NCBI GenBank assembly: GCA_030248065.1
Contig: JASAMV010002809.1
Span: 1-64,000 of the forward strand
Source of the DNA: Rhynchonema sp. JSB1_4
Taxonomy: Eukaryota > Nematoda > Chromadorea > Monhysterida > Xyalidae
Direction: 5' to 3'
DNA length: 64,000 bases
Within the stretch, counting starts at the first letter, position 1; every line of letters starts with the position of its first letter. Both the position numbers and the translations under genes were made by a program. Below, in pieces: positions 48,001-57,900 of the stretch. The notes under the pieces are model-generated. The model did not search any database and had not been told where the DNA came from. It worked only from the letters and a program-made list of their open reading frames with translations.

Positions 48001-51000
48001 CGCATTCAATCAGCAACGTCGTCAGTTTGTTTTCGTGGTTGGTTGTCGTTGTGGCGCCACGTCGCACACGTCTCTTCGTTTTTGTCGGATCGGTCGCTGG
48101 TTTCTTCGGTTTCACCTTCTCTGGTCCCTTGCCATTCTTCCTTTTCTTTTTGTTCTTCTTTTTCTTTATCTCCTCTTTTATCTTCATGTTCTTGCTCTTC
48201 ACCTTCCTTTCCATCGCCTTGTCCACGCTCGGCCATACAATCCATTGAATTTCTTCCTGTTCATATTTCATCGGCCGCAACGTCGGTGTCGTGTCCAACA
48301 ACTGTTCCGCACACGCTACGTCGAACAACACGACACACGGGTTAGGAGCGGGATTCGGAATTGGGGACATGGGAGCGGGTTTTTCAGGCACCTCAGCCGA
48401 TGTCTTCTGGGGTGACTCAACGTTCTCTTCTTTTACCTGCCACAACCTGACAGGCATCAACGGTTTGCCGGTCAAAAACTTCGCAACTTTCGGCGCCGGC
48501 TTCATCAATTTCTTCACTTCCTTCACCCATCCTTCTCTTTCTTCCTTTCTCTCTTCCATTTCAATTAAGTAAACGACGCGATCCAAACCTTGCCACGCTC
48601 CATAATTGGCCGCATCGTACATCGCGCAGACCCACTCTTTGCACAGGTTATCATCGTACGGCATTGATTTGCTCCAGTCTTCAAATGCCTTGAACAGTTC
48701 GTAGCTGTCTTGCGCGTCCAAATAGATTCTTCTCCAATTTTTCTTCCTGGCCTCGGCCACTTTCGCACGCCACGAATAGTTCTTCATCTTTCTTGGGCCG
48801 CAAACAGTAACGCGCTTGGCAGCGCGGGGCCACGAGGATCGTACCTCGCAGAAGTCCGCCAATTAAACCACTAAGGTTTATCCGTATCAAATACCAGAAT
48901 GAATGTAGAATACAAGAGGATCACGCGTGATACTCTTACTCTATCTATCGTCAACACCCTGACCAAGTACTACACTGGCACTGACTCCAGTAGATTGTTG
49001 TTACGTTGCACCGCCCACCTTCCACTGTTGTGTGTGTTGCAGCGCGCCGCTCTAAAAGCCGGCGAAATCCTGACGAATATGAGCCAGCCAGTGGATTTGA
49101 GTGACGAAAAACTGCTCGTGAAAATAGCCTCAACTAGTTTGAATTCAAAGGTGAGCTGTTCCACATTATGTTTGGTTTTTGCTATGATTTTTGTCACACA
49201 TATTTTCTGATGAGCTACAGCGGCAGCTGTTGGTGTTCTGAAACAAACAGAATTTCCTACTTCCATTTTTTCAGGTGGTGTCTCAATACAGTTGGCTGCT
49301 GGCGCCGATGGCCGTGCACGCGTGCATGAAGCTGATACAAGATAGTGACACTCCTGATAATTTGGACCTGCGAAACATCAAAATTGTCAAGAAAATGGGG
49401 TGCGTTTCGTTGATTGGGCCTTATTTCCTGCCGCTTGCGCATGATGTATTGCGTGAGTGGCTAAGTTGCACATGGTTAGTGTTGTTGGGTGAAACTCAAT
49501 GTCCGGTACTGTCTTGCCTCGGTCACCTGTCTTTCTTCATTTGGATTATTTCAAAATTTAGTGATGCCACTAATTTTACCAGCCTAGAAGTTGTTCAAAG
49601 ATCTGAGTGAAATGAACATCCTTTACGCTGGTCGACATCAGTGGCTGGCATCACTAAAAATCTTGAAGTACCGTCAATGCAGAATGTGACGGTGACCAAC
49701 ACAAGACCGGACCGGTCCGACCATCAAGATTTCGCCCATTGCCAACCAACACAGACTTTCTTGTATGGAATCGTCTGTTCTCTTCAGTGAAACGGTGGAG
49801 GAATCACAATTGATTGAGGGCGCCCTGTTTGATCAGAAGACCAGCAGTGCACCGGGAGGGCCGCTTCGGATGGAGAAGGCCAAGATCGGTCTCATTCAAT
49901 TCCAGTTGTCGCCGCCGAAAACCGATGTTCGCAACTTTTTCGCATTTTATAATTTATTGTGAACGTTTTTGTGTTGTCACAAGATTATGAAATTGATTGC
50001 TGTCCGATGACAAATTCACTCGATGTTTATCATAATCTGTTCTAGATTGTTATCACTGTCCAAGACTCGAAACCCATTTTTGCCTTTTTTCGCAAACTAA
50101 AAATGAAAAAAAACAAAAAATACCTTTTATTCGCGCAGATGGAGAACCAGGTGATCATCTCTGACTATGCACAAATGGATCGAGCCCTGCGCGAGGAGCG
50201 TACGTACATTCTGGACATGTGCAAGCAGATTAAGAAGGCCGGCTGTAACGTGTTGCTGATCCAAAAATCTATTTTGCGGTTAGACTGTTTTCAATTGGAT
50301 TTGATGCGTTAAATAGGGAAGGATCTCCCAATAAATGTTGCATTTCATCATTTTTTTATGATGAGCGTGGGAGGGAGGTCCAATGTGTGTCACGTATTGC
50401 GTCGCGTTATGAGACAAAATTCAATTTTTCTCAAGCTTGAATTCGTGTCTCATTTTTTTCAGTGACGCTGTCAACGATCTGGCGCTGCATTTTCTTGCTA
50501 AAATGAAGATTATGGTCGTGAAGGACATCGAACGTGACGATATTGAGTTTGTATCCAATGTGAGTTGGTTTTTTTCTCTCATTTTTGGTCACAAAGCCTC
50601 CCTTTCGCTCTCATTATCGTAATCGGAGCGTGTGCATCATGTTATGCACTAAGTGCAGTAGTGTTGATCTGTTTCGCCGTGCTTTCGCAGACAGACCGAG
50701 GCGCCAGGGCCCCAAAAAACCCCCCCGCAAAATCCCTCCAAAAACCACCACCACCCATATGAAACCCCCAAAAACAAAAAAAAAAACCCCCCCCCAAACA
50801 AAAGAAAAACACCCCCACAACACACAAAAAAACAACAAACTACAAAATCTTTCTGCCCTGCGTTCGCAAATAGACTGAGACGCCAGGGCTCGTCAGTGCG
50901 AACGCCTCTGGCAAATTTGCCTCCAAAAAGTTGTTAGCTCGTTGGCATTGCGCGGTCGCTGCTATTCTTCCTTCCAGGCAGCTGAACAATCTTTGAATGT

Positions 51001-54000
51001 TTCAGAGTCTTGGCTGTCGTCCAGTGGCCAGCATCGACCATTTTCTGCCCGAGTATCTCGGATCGGCCGATTTAGTGGAGGAAATACCGACCGGACAGGA
51101 TGGAAAAGTGATTAAGGTCGGTTTGGTTGTTGAAAAAACTGGCCGTTGCATAAACAGTTATTTTTTTTAATTTTGTATAATACTGCTAACGTTTCGCCTT
51201 CTTCTGACAAGTTCATTGAATTTGTTCATTTCTTGTGTTAGATTTACAGTCACTGTGAAACATTTTTGGTACAGCACAATATCCTTGGCGTGAAGTGAAG
51301 TGAACTGAAGCCGGATAATTCTTATTTTGTCTGCCGGATTGTAATGGACACTTTCTCCGTGGGTTGAGTTCATCTGATAATCAAATAATCAAACACATAG
51401 CTGACCCTTATTGCTCCGCTCAATCCATCCCATTCTGATCTCAGGTGACTGGAGTGCAGAACGGCAGCAAGGCAGTGTCGATTCTGTTGCGTGGCTCGAA
51501 CAAATTGGTCGTGGACGAAGCTGACCGGTCGTTGCACGACGCGTTGTGTGTCATTCGGTGTCTGGTCAAGAAACGGTATTGGTAACTCATTTTGTTGATT
51601 GTTAGACGGTGTTAGCAAGGTTGCCGTCTTCTATTTGTGTGTCGTAAAGGCAAACCACACCAACACGAGCGCGATTTCGAAGGTGGCAGATGAGTGAAAC
51701 ATTCATAAGTGGCTGCTAATTTGGTAAATGTTACACGTTGAAGAATACAAAATAGAGCACGATGATTTTCTCTTTCTATTCGTTCTGAATAGACACCACC
51801 TTCGAAATCGAGCTCATGTTGGTGTGGTTTGTCCTTACGTAACTGTTGTTCACATTGTATTTATTCATTTCTTCCGCTGGTTTGTGATGACTAGGCTAGT
51901 GATGAAACTTTTTCAAGGACCGTAATTGTAATGTCTAGGCATCTATACTTGGCTGGGCGGTTCCAAACTGTTCTGCCCTCCAAAATTGAGGTTTTGATCT
52001 CAGGCTTACGCTTAGTCATGTCGAACCGCCAAACAAGAAAAAACTAATTAAGTTCATAAATTATTCATTTTGTTTGATTGAAAACCGCTATTATTCAGCT
52101 CCCACTTGTTGTAATGCTCAGGCTTACTCATACTGAGGGTTTTAATGTGAGTGTGTGCAGTCTAGGGCTGAAAACTACAAAAAAGTGCTTGGGCAAAGTA
52201 TTCTGGGAAAGCGCCAGGTTGCTCGCGCACACTAAATATCCACGGCATCAAACAAACAGCGAGCAGTGTAGGGTCTAATGCGGAGCTAGTTTTGTCGCGC
52301 ACGGTAGTTGCACGTAGCTTTTTGTGTTCGTCATCTAAGTTTTTGAGTCTCCGTGCCCTTTCAGACTTCTGATCTGCGGCGGCGGCGCTCCCGAAATGGA
52401 GATTTCGGTGAATTTGCGAAAAATGGCTCAAACGGTCTGTTTGTTTGAAATGACAATTTTGGCTGATAGCAAGCTCGATGATGCTGATTAGGCCCAGTAG
52501 CAAATCCTAAAATAATACAACAGGCCAAGTCAATGGTGTCGTTGAGAAATCGAAATTTTCCCATACCCAGCCCAATTTTCGGGAAATTTCCCATACATAC
52601 CCCCAAAAATCAAAAATTTCCCATACCCGGGGGGGTTTCTCCAAAACCTCAAAAATTTCCCATACCCGAGGATGGGGGTTTTGAAAAAACTACCCCAAAA
52701 ATCTTCTAAAAGTGCCAAAAATTGGTCTAAAAAGTGCTTAAAACAGAGTTTTCTTGCGGCAGCAAGCGATTTTTGACATTCTTTGATGAAAAATGGTCAA
52801 TTTTGGTACTTCTCGGGGTCAAAAAGTCATTTCTTAGGGGTGCTTGTTCCAAAAGTGAAAAATTTCCCATACCCCATACCCCCGGCCGATTTCCCATACC
52901 TCATACCAGGGGGGTTACCCCCCCTAACGACACCACTGGGCCAAGTCCAAAGCTGTCTAATCAGTAAGCTTAATATGCCTGGCTTAGATGATCACAGTTC
53001 ATAATTAGAGATCTAGGAGGGGTACCGAAGGAACCGAACGCCTGCGCATTTTGGATGCCGACACCCGACATCCGACCGACACCTGTAATCTAGGAGGAAA
53101 TCTGAGGCTGTCAAAAGTCGACTAATGTACTTTTTGGGTGTCGACACCCGACAACCAATACTTCCCGCTCCCTAATCATGAATAGTCGATGAAATCGATC
53201 AATACGTGATTGTCGATCAATCAATAACGCAGGTGCCGGGCGTCGAATCGCATTGTTGGCGCGCGTTCGCTGACGCGATGGAGATTGTGCCGTACACGCT
53301 GGCTGAGAACGCTGGTCTGTCGCCGATTGCGACGGTGACCGAATTGAGACAGCAACATGCCAATGGAAAGGTGAATGGCTGCTAGCGGCGAGGAGACTTG
53401 TGGGCTAGCTAAGGCTGTGTTTTGGAGCGGCACCCACTAAATATCTTACACCTATTTCGTGAAGAAACCATTTTGGATGTTGAATAGGCGACACGGATTC
53501 CCTCCAACAATGTTCAGCCACATTTTCTTTACTTATCGAGCTGGTCCAAATTGGCGTTGGCCGATGCGAACGGAACTATATTGGATATATAATTCCTGCC
53601 CTCTGAATTATGCACTAAATTTGCAGACAACGGCGGGCATCAACGTTCGTAAGGGTTTCGTGACGGACATCACCGAAGAGAACGTGCTGCAGCCGACGTT
53701 GGTGAGCGTGAGTGCGGTGCAGCTGGCTGCCGAAACGGTCAGGTCCATATTGAAGATCGATGACATTGTGAGTTGGTTGTGTTTCGTGTTCGTGTTTGTG
53801 GCAATATTTATATGTATAGCTATAACGCCACCGAAATTTTTTTCTATACATCTAGGAATATGGATGTTGGGAGCAAATCGCCAGAAAAACATTCCGCATT
53901 GTTTGCTCGTGAGACACGAACTTTGGATACAAATTCCAGCTGGGAAATTTTGAAAAATCCCAAGTGTAGGCTTTGGAAGATTGTGAAAATTATCAAAAAC

Positions 54001-54254
54001 TAGATGTCGGGTATTTTTGGAACTGTCGGGTTCAGCTGTCGGCTTTTTTCTCAGGTCGGGTACTCCCCACGACCTCTAACCCTATTTGGGAATAGAATGA
54101 TCTATTGTGACACTCACTTCACTGGCCATTGATGAGCCTGATAACAAGGATGATTCAGTGTTTTTGTGCGTATAGCTTCGGCTCAGCCATTTGCGAACGA
54201 GCCAGTCGTTGTTCTCTAAGTAAACCATGTTTGCAGCTGGTCGCGGTTCGCTGA
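39075..54254 (+). CDS. CCT4: CCT4: T-complex protein 1 subunit delta (TRiC/CCT chaperonin)
   Basis: Fifteen exons: 39075-39164, 45323-45392, 45491-45594, 45768-45911, 49043-49150, 49275-49399, 49788-49926, 50139-50278, 50463-50559, 51006-51116, 51445-51575, 52365-52434, 53233-53370, 53627-53767 and 54237-54254 (tentative). They join in phase to 541 aa (human 539). Group II chaperonin motifs: [23 protein letters not shown], the ATPase loop [109 protein letters not shown] and [15 protein letters not shown] folds actin and tubulin in the cytosol. Introns 1 (6.2 kb) and 4 (3.1 kb) are packed with transposons. The 6-codon last exon (LVAVR) is the weakest; without it exon 14 reads on into an intron. 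Confidence 0.96.
39255..39755. mobile_element. hAT-like element filled with GGCCCGGCCC
   Basis: Ends CAGAGGTGGGAATCGGGCC and GGCCCGATTCCCACCTCTG, with a perfect duplication TTCTAAAG (39247-39254, 39756-39763). The inner flanks of both halves are runs of GGCCCGGCCCG with a 200-bp AT-rich core. It sits in CCT4 intron 1. Confidence 0.88.
39837..40172 (-). mobile_element. LINE 3' end fragment
   Basis: CCAAATTCAAATTCAAATTTTATCTG.. then GACCTTCAGGAGATCCGG and CAGCAACCCAGTGACTGAGG match 29115-29430, the LINE 3' region. It is flanked on both sides by GGCCCGG repeats of the host element. Confidence 0.65.
40375..40785. mobile_element. hAT-like element filled with GTACGTCTGTTCCCCCTCC
   Basis: Ends CAGTGTAGTTCCTGGGG and CCAGGAACTACACTG, with a perfect duplication CTTGTTTT (40367-40374, 40786-40793). 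The motif GTACGTCTGTTCCCCCTCCG is repeated near both ends. A third level of nesting. Confidence 0.85.
40840..41170. repeat. GGTAGGTTGATTGC-type repeat block
   Basis: Repeated words GTAGGTAGGTAGATTG, GTAGGTAGGTTGATTGC and GTAGGTTGATTGC with GGTACAG, around an AT-rich core with GGTATTTTTCAC. This looks like another self-similar element, with ends not resolved. Confidence 0.4.
41712..42043. mobile_element. hAT-like element with TGTTGACGATAGATA motif (inverse of 38502)
   Basis: Ends CAGTGTAGTACTTGGTCAGG and CCCCAAGTACTACCCTG, with a perfect duplication GCCCGAAC (41704-41711, 42044-42051). It is a short relative of 38502-38981 in the opposite orientation, nested in the outer GGCCCGG element. Confidence 0.85.
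42415..42570 (+). repeat. Two-copy direct repeat, about 77 bp
   Basis: CTCCCACACATG.GCCTGCCACTACACTGGCTG ... TACCACAAAACCCGAGGG occurs twice in a row. It lies in CCT4 intron 1, between 42149 and 42988, where other partial elements (GATTTTCGGCGAAAATT, repeated at 42272 and 42733) are also seen. Confidence 0.65.
42989..43428. mobile_element. hAT-like element filled with GGTACAGTAGGTATCCCCC
   Basis: Ends CAGTGTTGGAGGTGGGGG and AGTACCTCCAACACTG, with a perfect duplication TACCCTAC (42981-42988, 43429-43436). About six copies of TACAGTAGGTATCCCCC occur inside. Confidence 0.85.
43439..43885. repeat. GGAAAAAACCG self-similar element
   Basis: ATACTGGCAGGCGGAAAAAA at the left and AAAAAACGGTTC..GACAGTAT at the right. 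The inside is GAAAAAACCG and its inverse CGGTTTTTTTC repeated on both strands. A second copy is at 44216-44610. In CCT4 intron 1. Confidence 0.6.
44216..44610. repeat. Second GGAAAAAACCG element
   Basis: It begins CACTATACTTGCGGGCCGGAAAAAG and shares the AAGTACTGGAAAA.TATTTGAAAAAAAACGG block with 43797-43830. The end is unclear. Confidence 0.5.
44656..45127. mobile_element. hAT-like element filled with ACCAATACCCAAT
   Basis: Ends CAGGCCTGGGCACAATAC and GTATTGTGCCCACCCATA, with a perfect duplication CCTGCCAC (44648-44655, 45128-45135). Nearly the whole interior is CAATACCCAATACC on one half and GGTATTGGGTATTG on the other. Confidence 0.85.
46341..46706. mobile_element. hAT-like element with GCTAGCTTTCTTGCTCC motif
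   Basis: Ends CAGTGATGTGGTTGGGGG and CCAACTACATCACTG, with a perfect duplication CTTTTACC (46333-46340, 46707-46714). The motif GCTAGCTTTCTTGCTC repeats on both sides of an AT-rich core. In CCT4 intron 4. Confidence 0.85.
47702..48939 (-). mobile_element. Miniature LTR retrotransposon, 79-bp identical LTRs
   Basis: 47702-47780 and 48861-48939 are identical direct repeats. TCTAT is duplicated outside (47697-47701, 48940-48944). Reading the minus strand, the sequence next to the upstream repeat is (T)TGGCGGACTTCTGCG, a possible primer-binding site beginning TGG, and CGGGGGAGGA, a polypurine tract, abuts the downstream repeat. Between them lies one long ORF. The repeats do not show TG..CA ends, which is unusual. 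Confidence 0.75.
47918..48787 (-). CDS. ORF of the miniature LTR element, unrecognised lysine-rich protein
   Basis: An uninterrupted frame of 289 aa from the ATG at 48787 (open back to 48862, where a TTG follows a stop). The N-terminal half is globular with many W and Y ([39 protein letters not shown]). The middle is proline-rich ([14 protein letters not shown]), and the C-terminal half is strongly basic ([20 protein letters not shown]). No CCHC knuckle, protease or polymerase motif is seen. It could be a Gag-like nucleic-acid-binding protein or a captured host coding sequence. It is antisense inside CCT4 intron 4. Confidence 0.55.
   Translation of the reverse strand: MKNYSWRAKVAEARKKNWRRIYLDAQDSYELFKAFEDWSKSMPYDDNLCKEWVCAMYDAANYGAWQGLDRVVYLIEMEERKEEREGWVKEVKKLMKPAPKVAKFLTGKPLMPVRLWQVKEENVESPQKTSAEVPEKPAPMSPIPNPAPNPCVVLFDVACAEQLLDTTPTLRPMKYEQEEIQWIVWPSVDKAMERKVKSKNMKIKEEIKKKKNKKKRKNGKGPEKVKPKKPATDPTKTKRRVRRGATTTTNHENKLTTLLIECGTSKTGDVKKEIVARGRGVKKKKEKIY
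50698..50862 (+). repeat. A/C-only low-complexity block in CCT4 intron 9
   Basis: Almost only A and C for about 160 bp, with homopolymer runs, bounded by two near-copies of a normal sequence (CAGACCGAGGCGCCAGGGC and GACTGAGACGCCAGGGCTC). A similar block lies at 57540-57930. It may be real simple sequence or an assembly fill. Confidence 0.5.
51645..51837. mobile_element. MITE, family of 28621-28812
   Basis: TAAAGGCAAACCACACCAAC on the left and GGTGTGGTTTGTCCTTA on the right, with a core containing GTGAAACATTCATA and TTTTCTCTTTCT as in the other copies. In CCT4 intron 11. Confidence 0.7.
52531..52938. mobile_element. hAT-like element filled with AAATTTCCCATACC
   Basis: Ends CAATGGTGTCGTTGAG and CTAACGACACCACTG, with a perfect duplication GGCCAAGT (52523-52530, 52939-52946). 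The motif AAATTTCCCATACCC occurs about seven times. In CCT4 intron 12. Confidence 0.85.
53045..53165. repeat. GACACCCGACA-type fragment in CCT4 intron 12
   Basis: GCCGACACCCGACATCC and GTCGACACCCGACAACC face each other near 53055 and 53140. The same word fills the left part of 46913-48977 and recurs at about 54005-54065. Confidence 0.45.
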
Positions 54255-54950
54255 ACACGCCTCAAAATGAAACATACCGAAGATTTTGAACACACACACA
54301 CACAAGCTTTGAATTTCTGATCGTGGTCAACTTATTGCACTCAATCCACTATTTTTGTGATGCACCCGCCTGCACTTATAGTATGACGATTTTGAAATTT
54401 TTTTACTTCTTGGATTTGAATTGTTGAGCGTTTTTTTTGTTCACTGCTCTTTTCGCCAGTGTCAAGATACAAGGGCTAAGTCACACCGAAAGTCATGCGT
54501 CTACTATCTAGTTGTTTGTTGCTAACCTCTGCCTTGTTGCGCATTGCAGAGTAATAATCATAAGTTTTAAAATTATCCCCACTGGAACATTATTTCATAT
54601 GAAGAATTGCTATTTTTTATTCCACATAAATATCTTGATGAACAAAACAACTAAAATCACATTCGTGCGAACACAACACTTGTGATTCCGTAGTATTGTT
54701 GCTTGTTGCGTTATTGCATTGTTTTGTTTTGATGATCTGCTGATTTGTTAGGTTTCTGTTTGAGGTGTGAGTGAGAAAACGAATTGCTAAAAGTTATGCT
54801 CCGCGATAATTCGTGATATTGTTATTGGTGTTTGGTACCAGATGGTCTTCACTGACCATTTATCATTTAAATGCCGATTGAATCAATTTCGGAGAAGGAT
54901 GTTTCGAAAAGTCCAAATTGCTTTTCCAAATTCCAGTCCAATCGAGCACA
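54255..54950. other. CCT4 to TUBGCP2 intergenic region
   Basis: Includes a short (CA)n run at 54291-54303 and AT-rich sequence. It presumably holds the CCT4 3' UTR and the TUBGCP2 promoter. No other feature is supported. Confidence 0.4.
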
Positions 54951-57900
54951 ATGTCACACGCGAGCAACAGTGACACGTTCGACCTGCAGTATTCGGTGAA
55001 CGAATTTATCGCGCACACCGGGTGGGGTGATTTGTTTATTTGTCCATTTTTTGTTTGTTGATTTAGGATTATCTGCGATCGATTCGCCACCAAAGTTTTG
55101 ATTTTTCTTTTTTCCAGTGTCGAATCTAATTCCAAAGCTGCACGCGAAATGACGCAATACCTCATTTCACAAGCACAAAGTCCGCGCACCGCTGATATCA
55201 CCAATGTGAGTGGATTTCGCGTCCGTTTGTCGAGTGAAGTTCTTGATGATCCATCTTTTCAGCCCCACGGCATTATCTCGGATTTGTGCGCCCGGTCTCC
55301 AAATCCCAAACAACTGCAGCTGGCCTATGACGCCATCAAAGTGAAGTTAGTGGACAGCGATTTTATGGGCAGACTTTTTCCAACTGTACCACAACCAAAC
55401 AAAAGTCAGTTGCCAAGACCTTACCCACCATCAATACACAAAACATGTAAATGACCTATCGTTTTCTGCTGCTAAAATATAAACTATGCGGAAACAATTA
55501 TTGGAACCCTCCGTTCATCACGTCCTGTGAACAAATGTAACAAAATTGTAATATTCTCGTAATTGTACATTGAGATAAATTTGATCAGTGGTTGTCTTAC
55601 GCTGTATTTTCCATTTCCAGATCGTCCTCCACCGCCCGCAATGCCGCCAGCTTTGTGTCCAAAATCCAGAATGATGCACGTGCGCGTCAATTATTGGAGT
55701 CAACGTCTGCAGTAGGGCATGCCTCTGAACGAGTACTGGTGGATATTAATGGTTGGTTTGCGTCTCCGGATACTAGGTTAGGATTTCAATTTTTGTGCCT
55801 CGTGGTGTGGTATGATGCACTCTTACGCTGACGAAGGATCGATGCACGTGCACAAGCTGAATTCAAATATTATTTCCTTCATCTATTCTCTCGGTGGCGT
55901 AATGTGCCCCTTTTCGTCATGCCTAAGACCTCGCCAGCGCAGTTCCTGAGGGGGGCACTAAAGCACACAATTCCTGATGATGGTACACTTGCCCCCTGAA
56001 TTCCTTGCTGGGTACATTTATTTCCCCAGTTTTGACTAAAATAGAAATGTTTATGCATTAGATTGGAGTTTTTGGGCCCAAAATAGGCTATTTGTTGATT
56101 CAAGTCAAAAGTCGCCAGATATACCCCTTTTGCAAAAAAGCAAATACAGGTGAAATTTTCCCCTTAAAAAATGAGTTTTCTGCGAAATTAGGTCTTCACC
56201 CCTCTTGCGGCGTACACCTAATTCACCTCCAAAAATACTGAGTGTACACTTATGTATGTAACTCGCTCCACTGTCCGGGCACTACGCTAAGCCTCGCCGT
56301 GCCTTTTTCCTATGACACTGATGTTTACCGGTTAACCACACTGTCACACTGACGTGCACCCGTTTATCGCTATTTTTTCCATCTTTCCCTTATCAGCCGA
56401 TTTTTCGCGCATCAAATTCGGACTTAACAACCGACTGCGACAACAACAACATGTGAAATCCGTCACATCAGATCCGCAAACACCGGGTCAGCTGGATGAT
56501 GTTTCAAATCTGCACACTCCATTGGACGATCTACAAAGTAGATTGCTTGATTCTATTCTGCTCTTTTTGTGTCTTCCACTTCGCACCCTCTCACACGCTC
56601 TCACTTACGATGTGATTTATCCGCAGCAGTTGTGTCCGTACGCACTCGGACGATTTTATCCTCATAATTTCAATTCTTCCTTCAATTAGCCAACCTGATG
56701 TGACACACACGCAGGATTCGACTCGCGTTTCGTTAGGCCGCATTCACAATGCAGCGGATTAGCGGGTTAGCGGATTAGCGGATTAGCGGATTGCGGATTA
56801 GCGGGCCCGCTTTTCGCGCACGCTTTTGCATTCACAATGGAAATTGAAAAAGCGGATTAGCGGGTCAGCTAATTGGAGACCCGCTAATCCGCTAACCCGC
56901 TAATCCGCTAATCCGCAAAAAGGTATTGCGCTCACAATGCACTTTGTCCGAGTTTAGGTGAAAAAGTAGATTTACTTTAAAATTTTGTTGTTTGTGTCTT
57001 TCTTTGTTCAACAAATGGCAAATTACACGCATCAAATCAATCAAGTTGTTATTCTAAATGTTTCATTGGATTGCAGCATTTCCAACCAATAAACAGAAAT
57101 ATAGGAACACCGATCACGAAAATAGCACGAATAACACATAGGCGTATATTAGAGTGGTCAACTCAAGTGGTCGAATCACTTTGTCAACTTACATTGTAGA
57201 TTCGTCAACTCACCCCGAATGCCATGTATTATTTCTCGCATTTATTTGGGACTGCTGTCAGTTGACGAAGTGATTTGACCACTTGAGTTGACCATTGTAA
57301 TATTAGCCAAACTTCGACCACATGCGCCTCTCAAGACGCAGTGTTTATGCACGAACAAACCTTCGCGTGTGTGATATCATAAGCACTGCACTGTCTAGTT
57401 TAGCGCAACACAGACTTGCAGTTTACACGCTGCTAGGTTTATCACTCACTTTATGGCATGTGATGCGAGCAGCGAGGCGCGGTAGCGCGCTGGCCTGCTG
57501 ATGATAGGGCGCGTGTACGACACCGCCCTGGACGTTACTTTACATTATTTTTTCGTTTTTTTGCTTTCGAAACCGTGTAAAAGGGCCGCTGCAAAAAAAG
57601 ATCCATTCTCCATTCAAATTCGGCCGCGTTTCTCCCCACCCCGGAAAAAACACACCTCAATACCAAAAACCAAAAAAATCTTCACACACAACACAAACTC
57701 CCACCAGATTCTCCTATACTCTTTATATTATAAAAAAAAACTTCCCTCTCCCTCCAAACAGCAAAAACCAACAAACCCCCCCCCCCCCACCAATCATCCC
57801 CCTTTATACACACGCCCCGCGAATAATTCCCCCCCCCCCCCCCCCCTCCCCCCTCCCCCTTTTTCTTTTAAATAAAACTCACATCCCCCCCCCCCCCCCT

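Larger units (their letters stand above)
46913..48977. mobile_element. hAT-like composite element holding an LTR insertion
   Basis: Ends TAGGGTAGTACTTGGGGG and CCAAGTACTACACTG, with a perfect duplication GCACTGAC (46905-46912, 48978-48985). The left part has many GACACCCGACA words (46930-47325), the middle has ATCTATCTATCGTCAACA words, and a 1.24-kb LTR element (47702-48939) interrupts the last word. In CCT4 intron 4. Confidence 0.85.

Noticed and set aside
53768..53953. CCT4 reading through into a hydrophobic tail ([17 protein letters not shown])
   Set aside because: ATT|GTGAGT is a good donor and CCT4 proteins end just there; a membrane tail on a cytosolic chaperonin is implausible.
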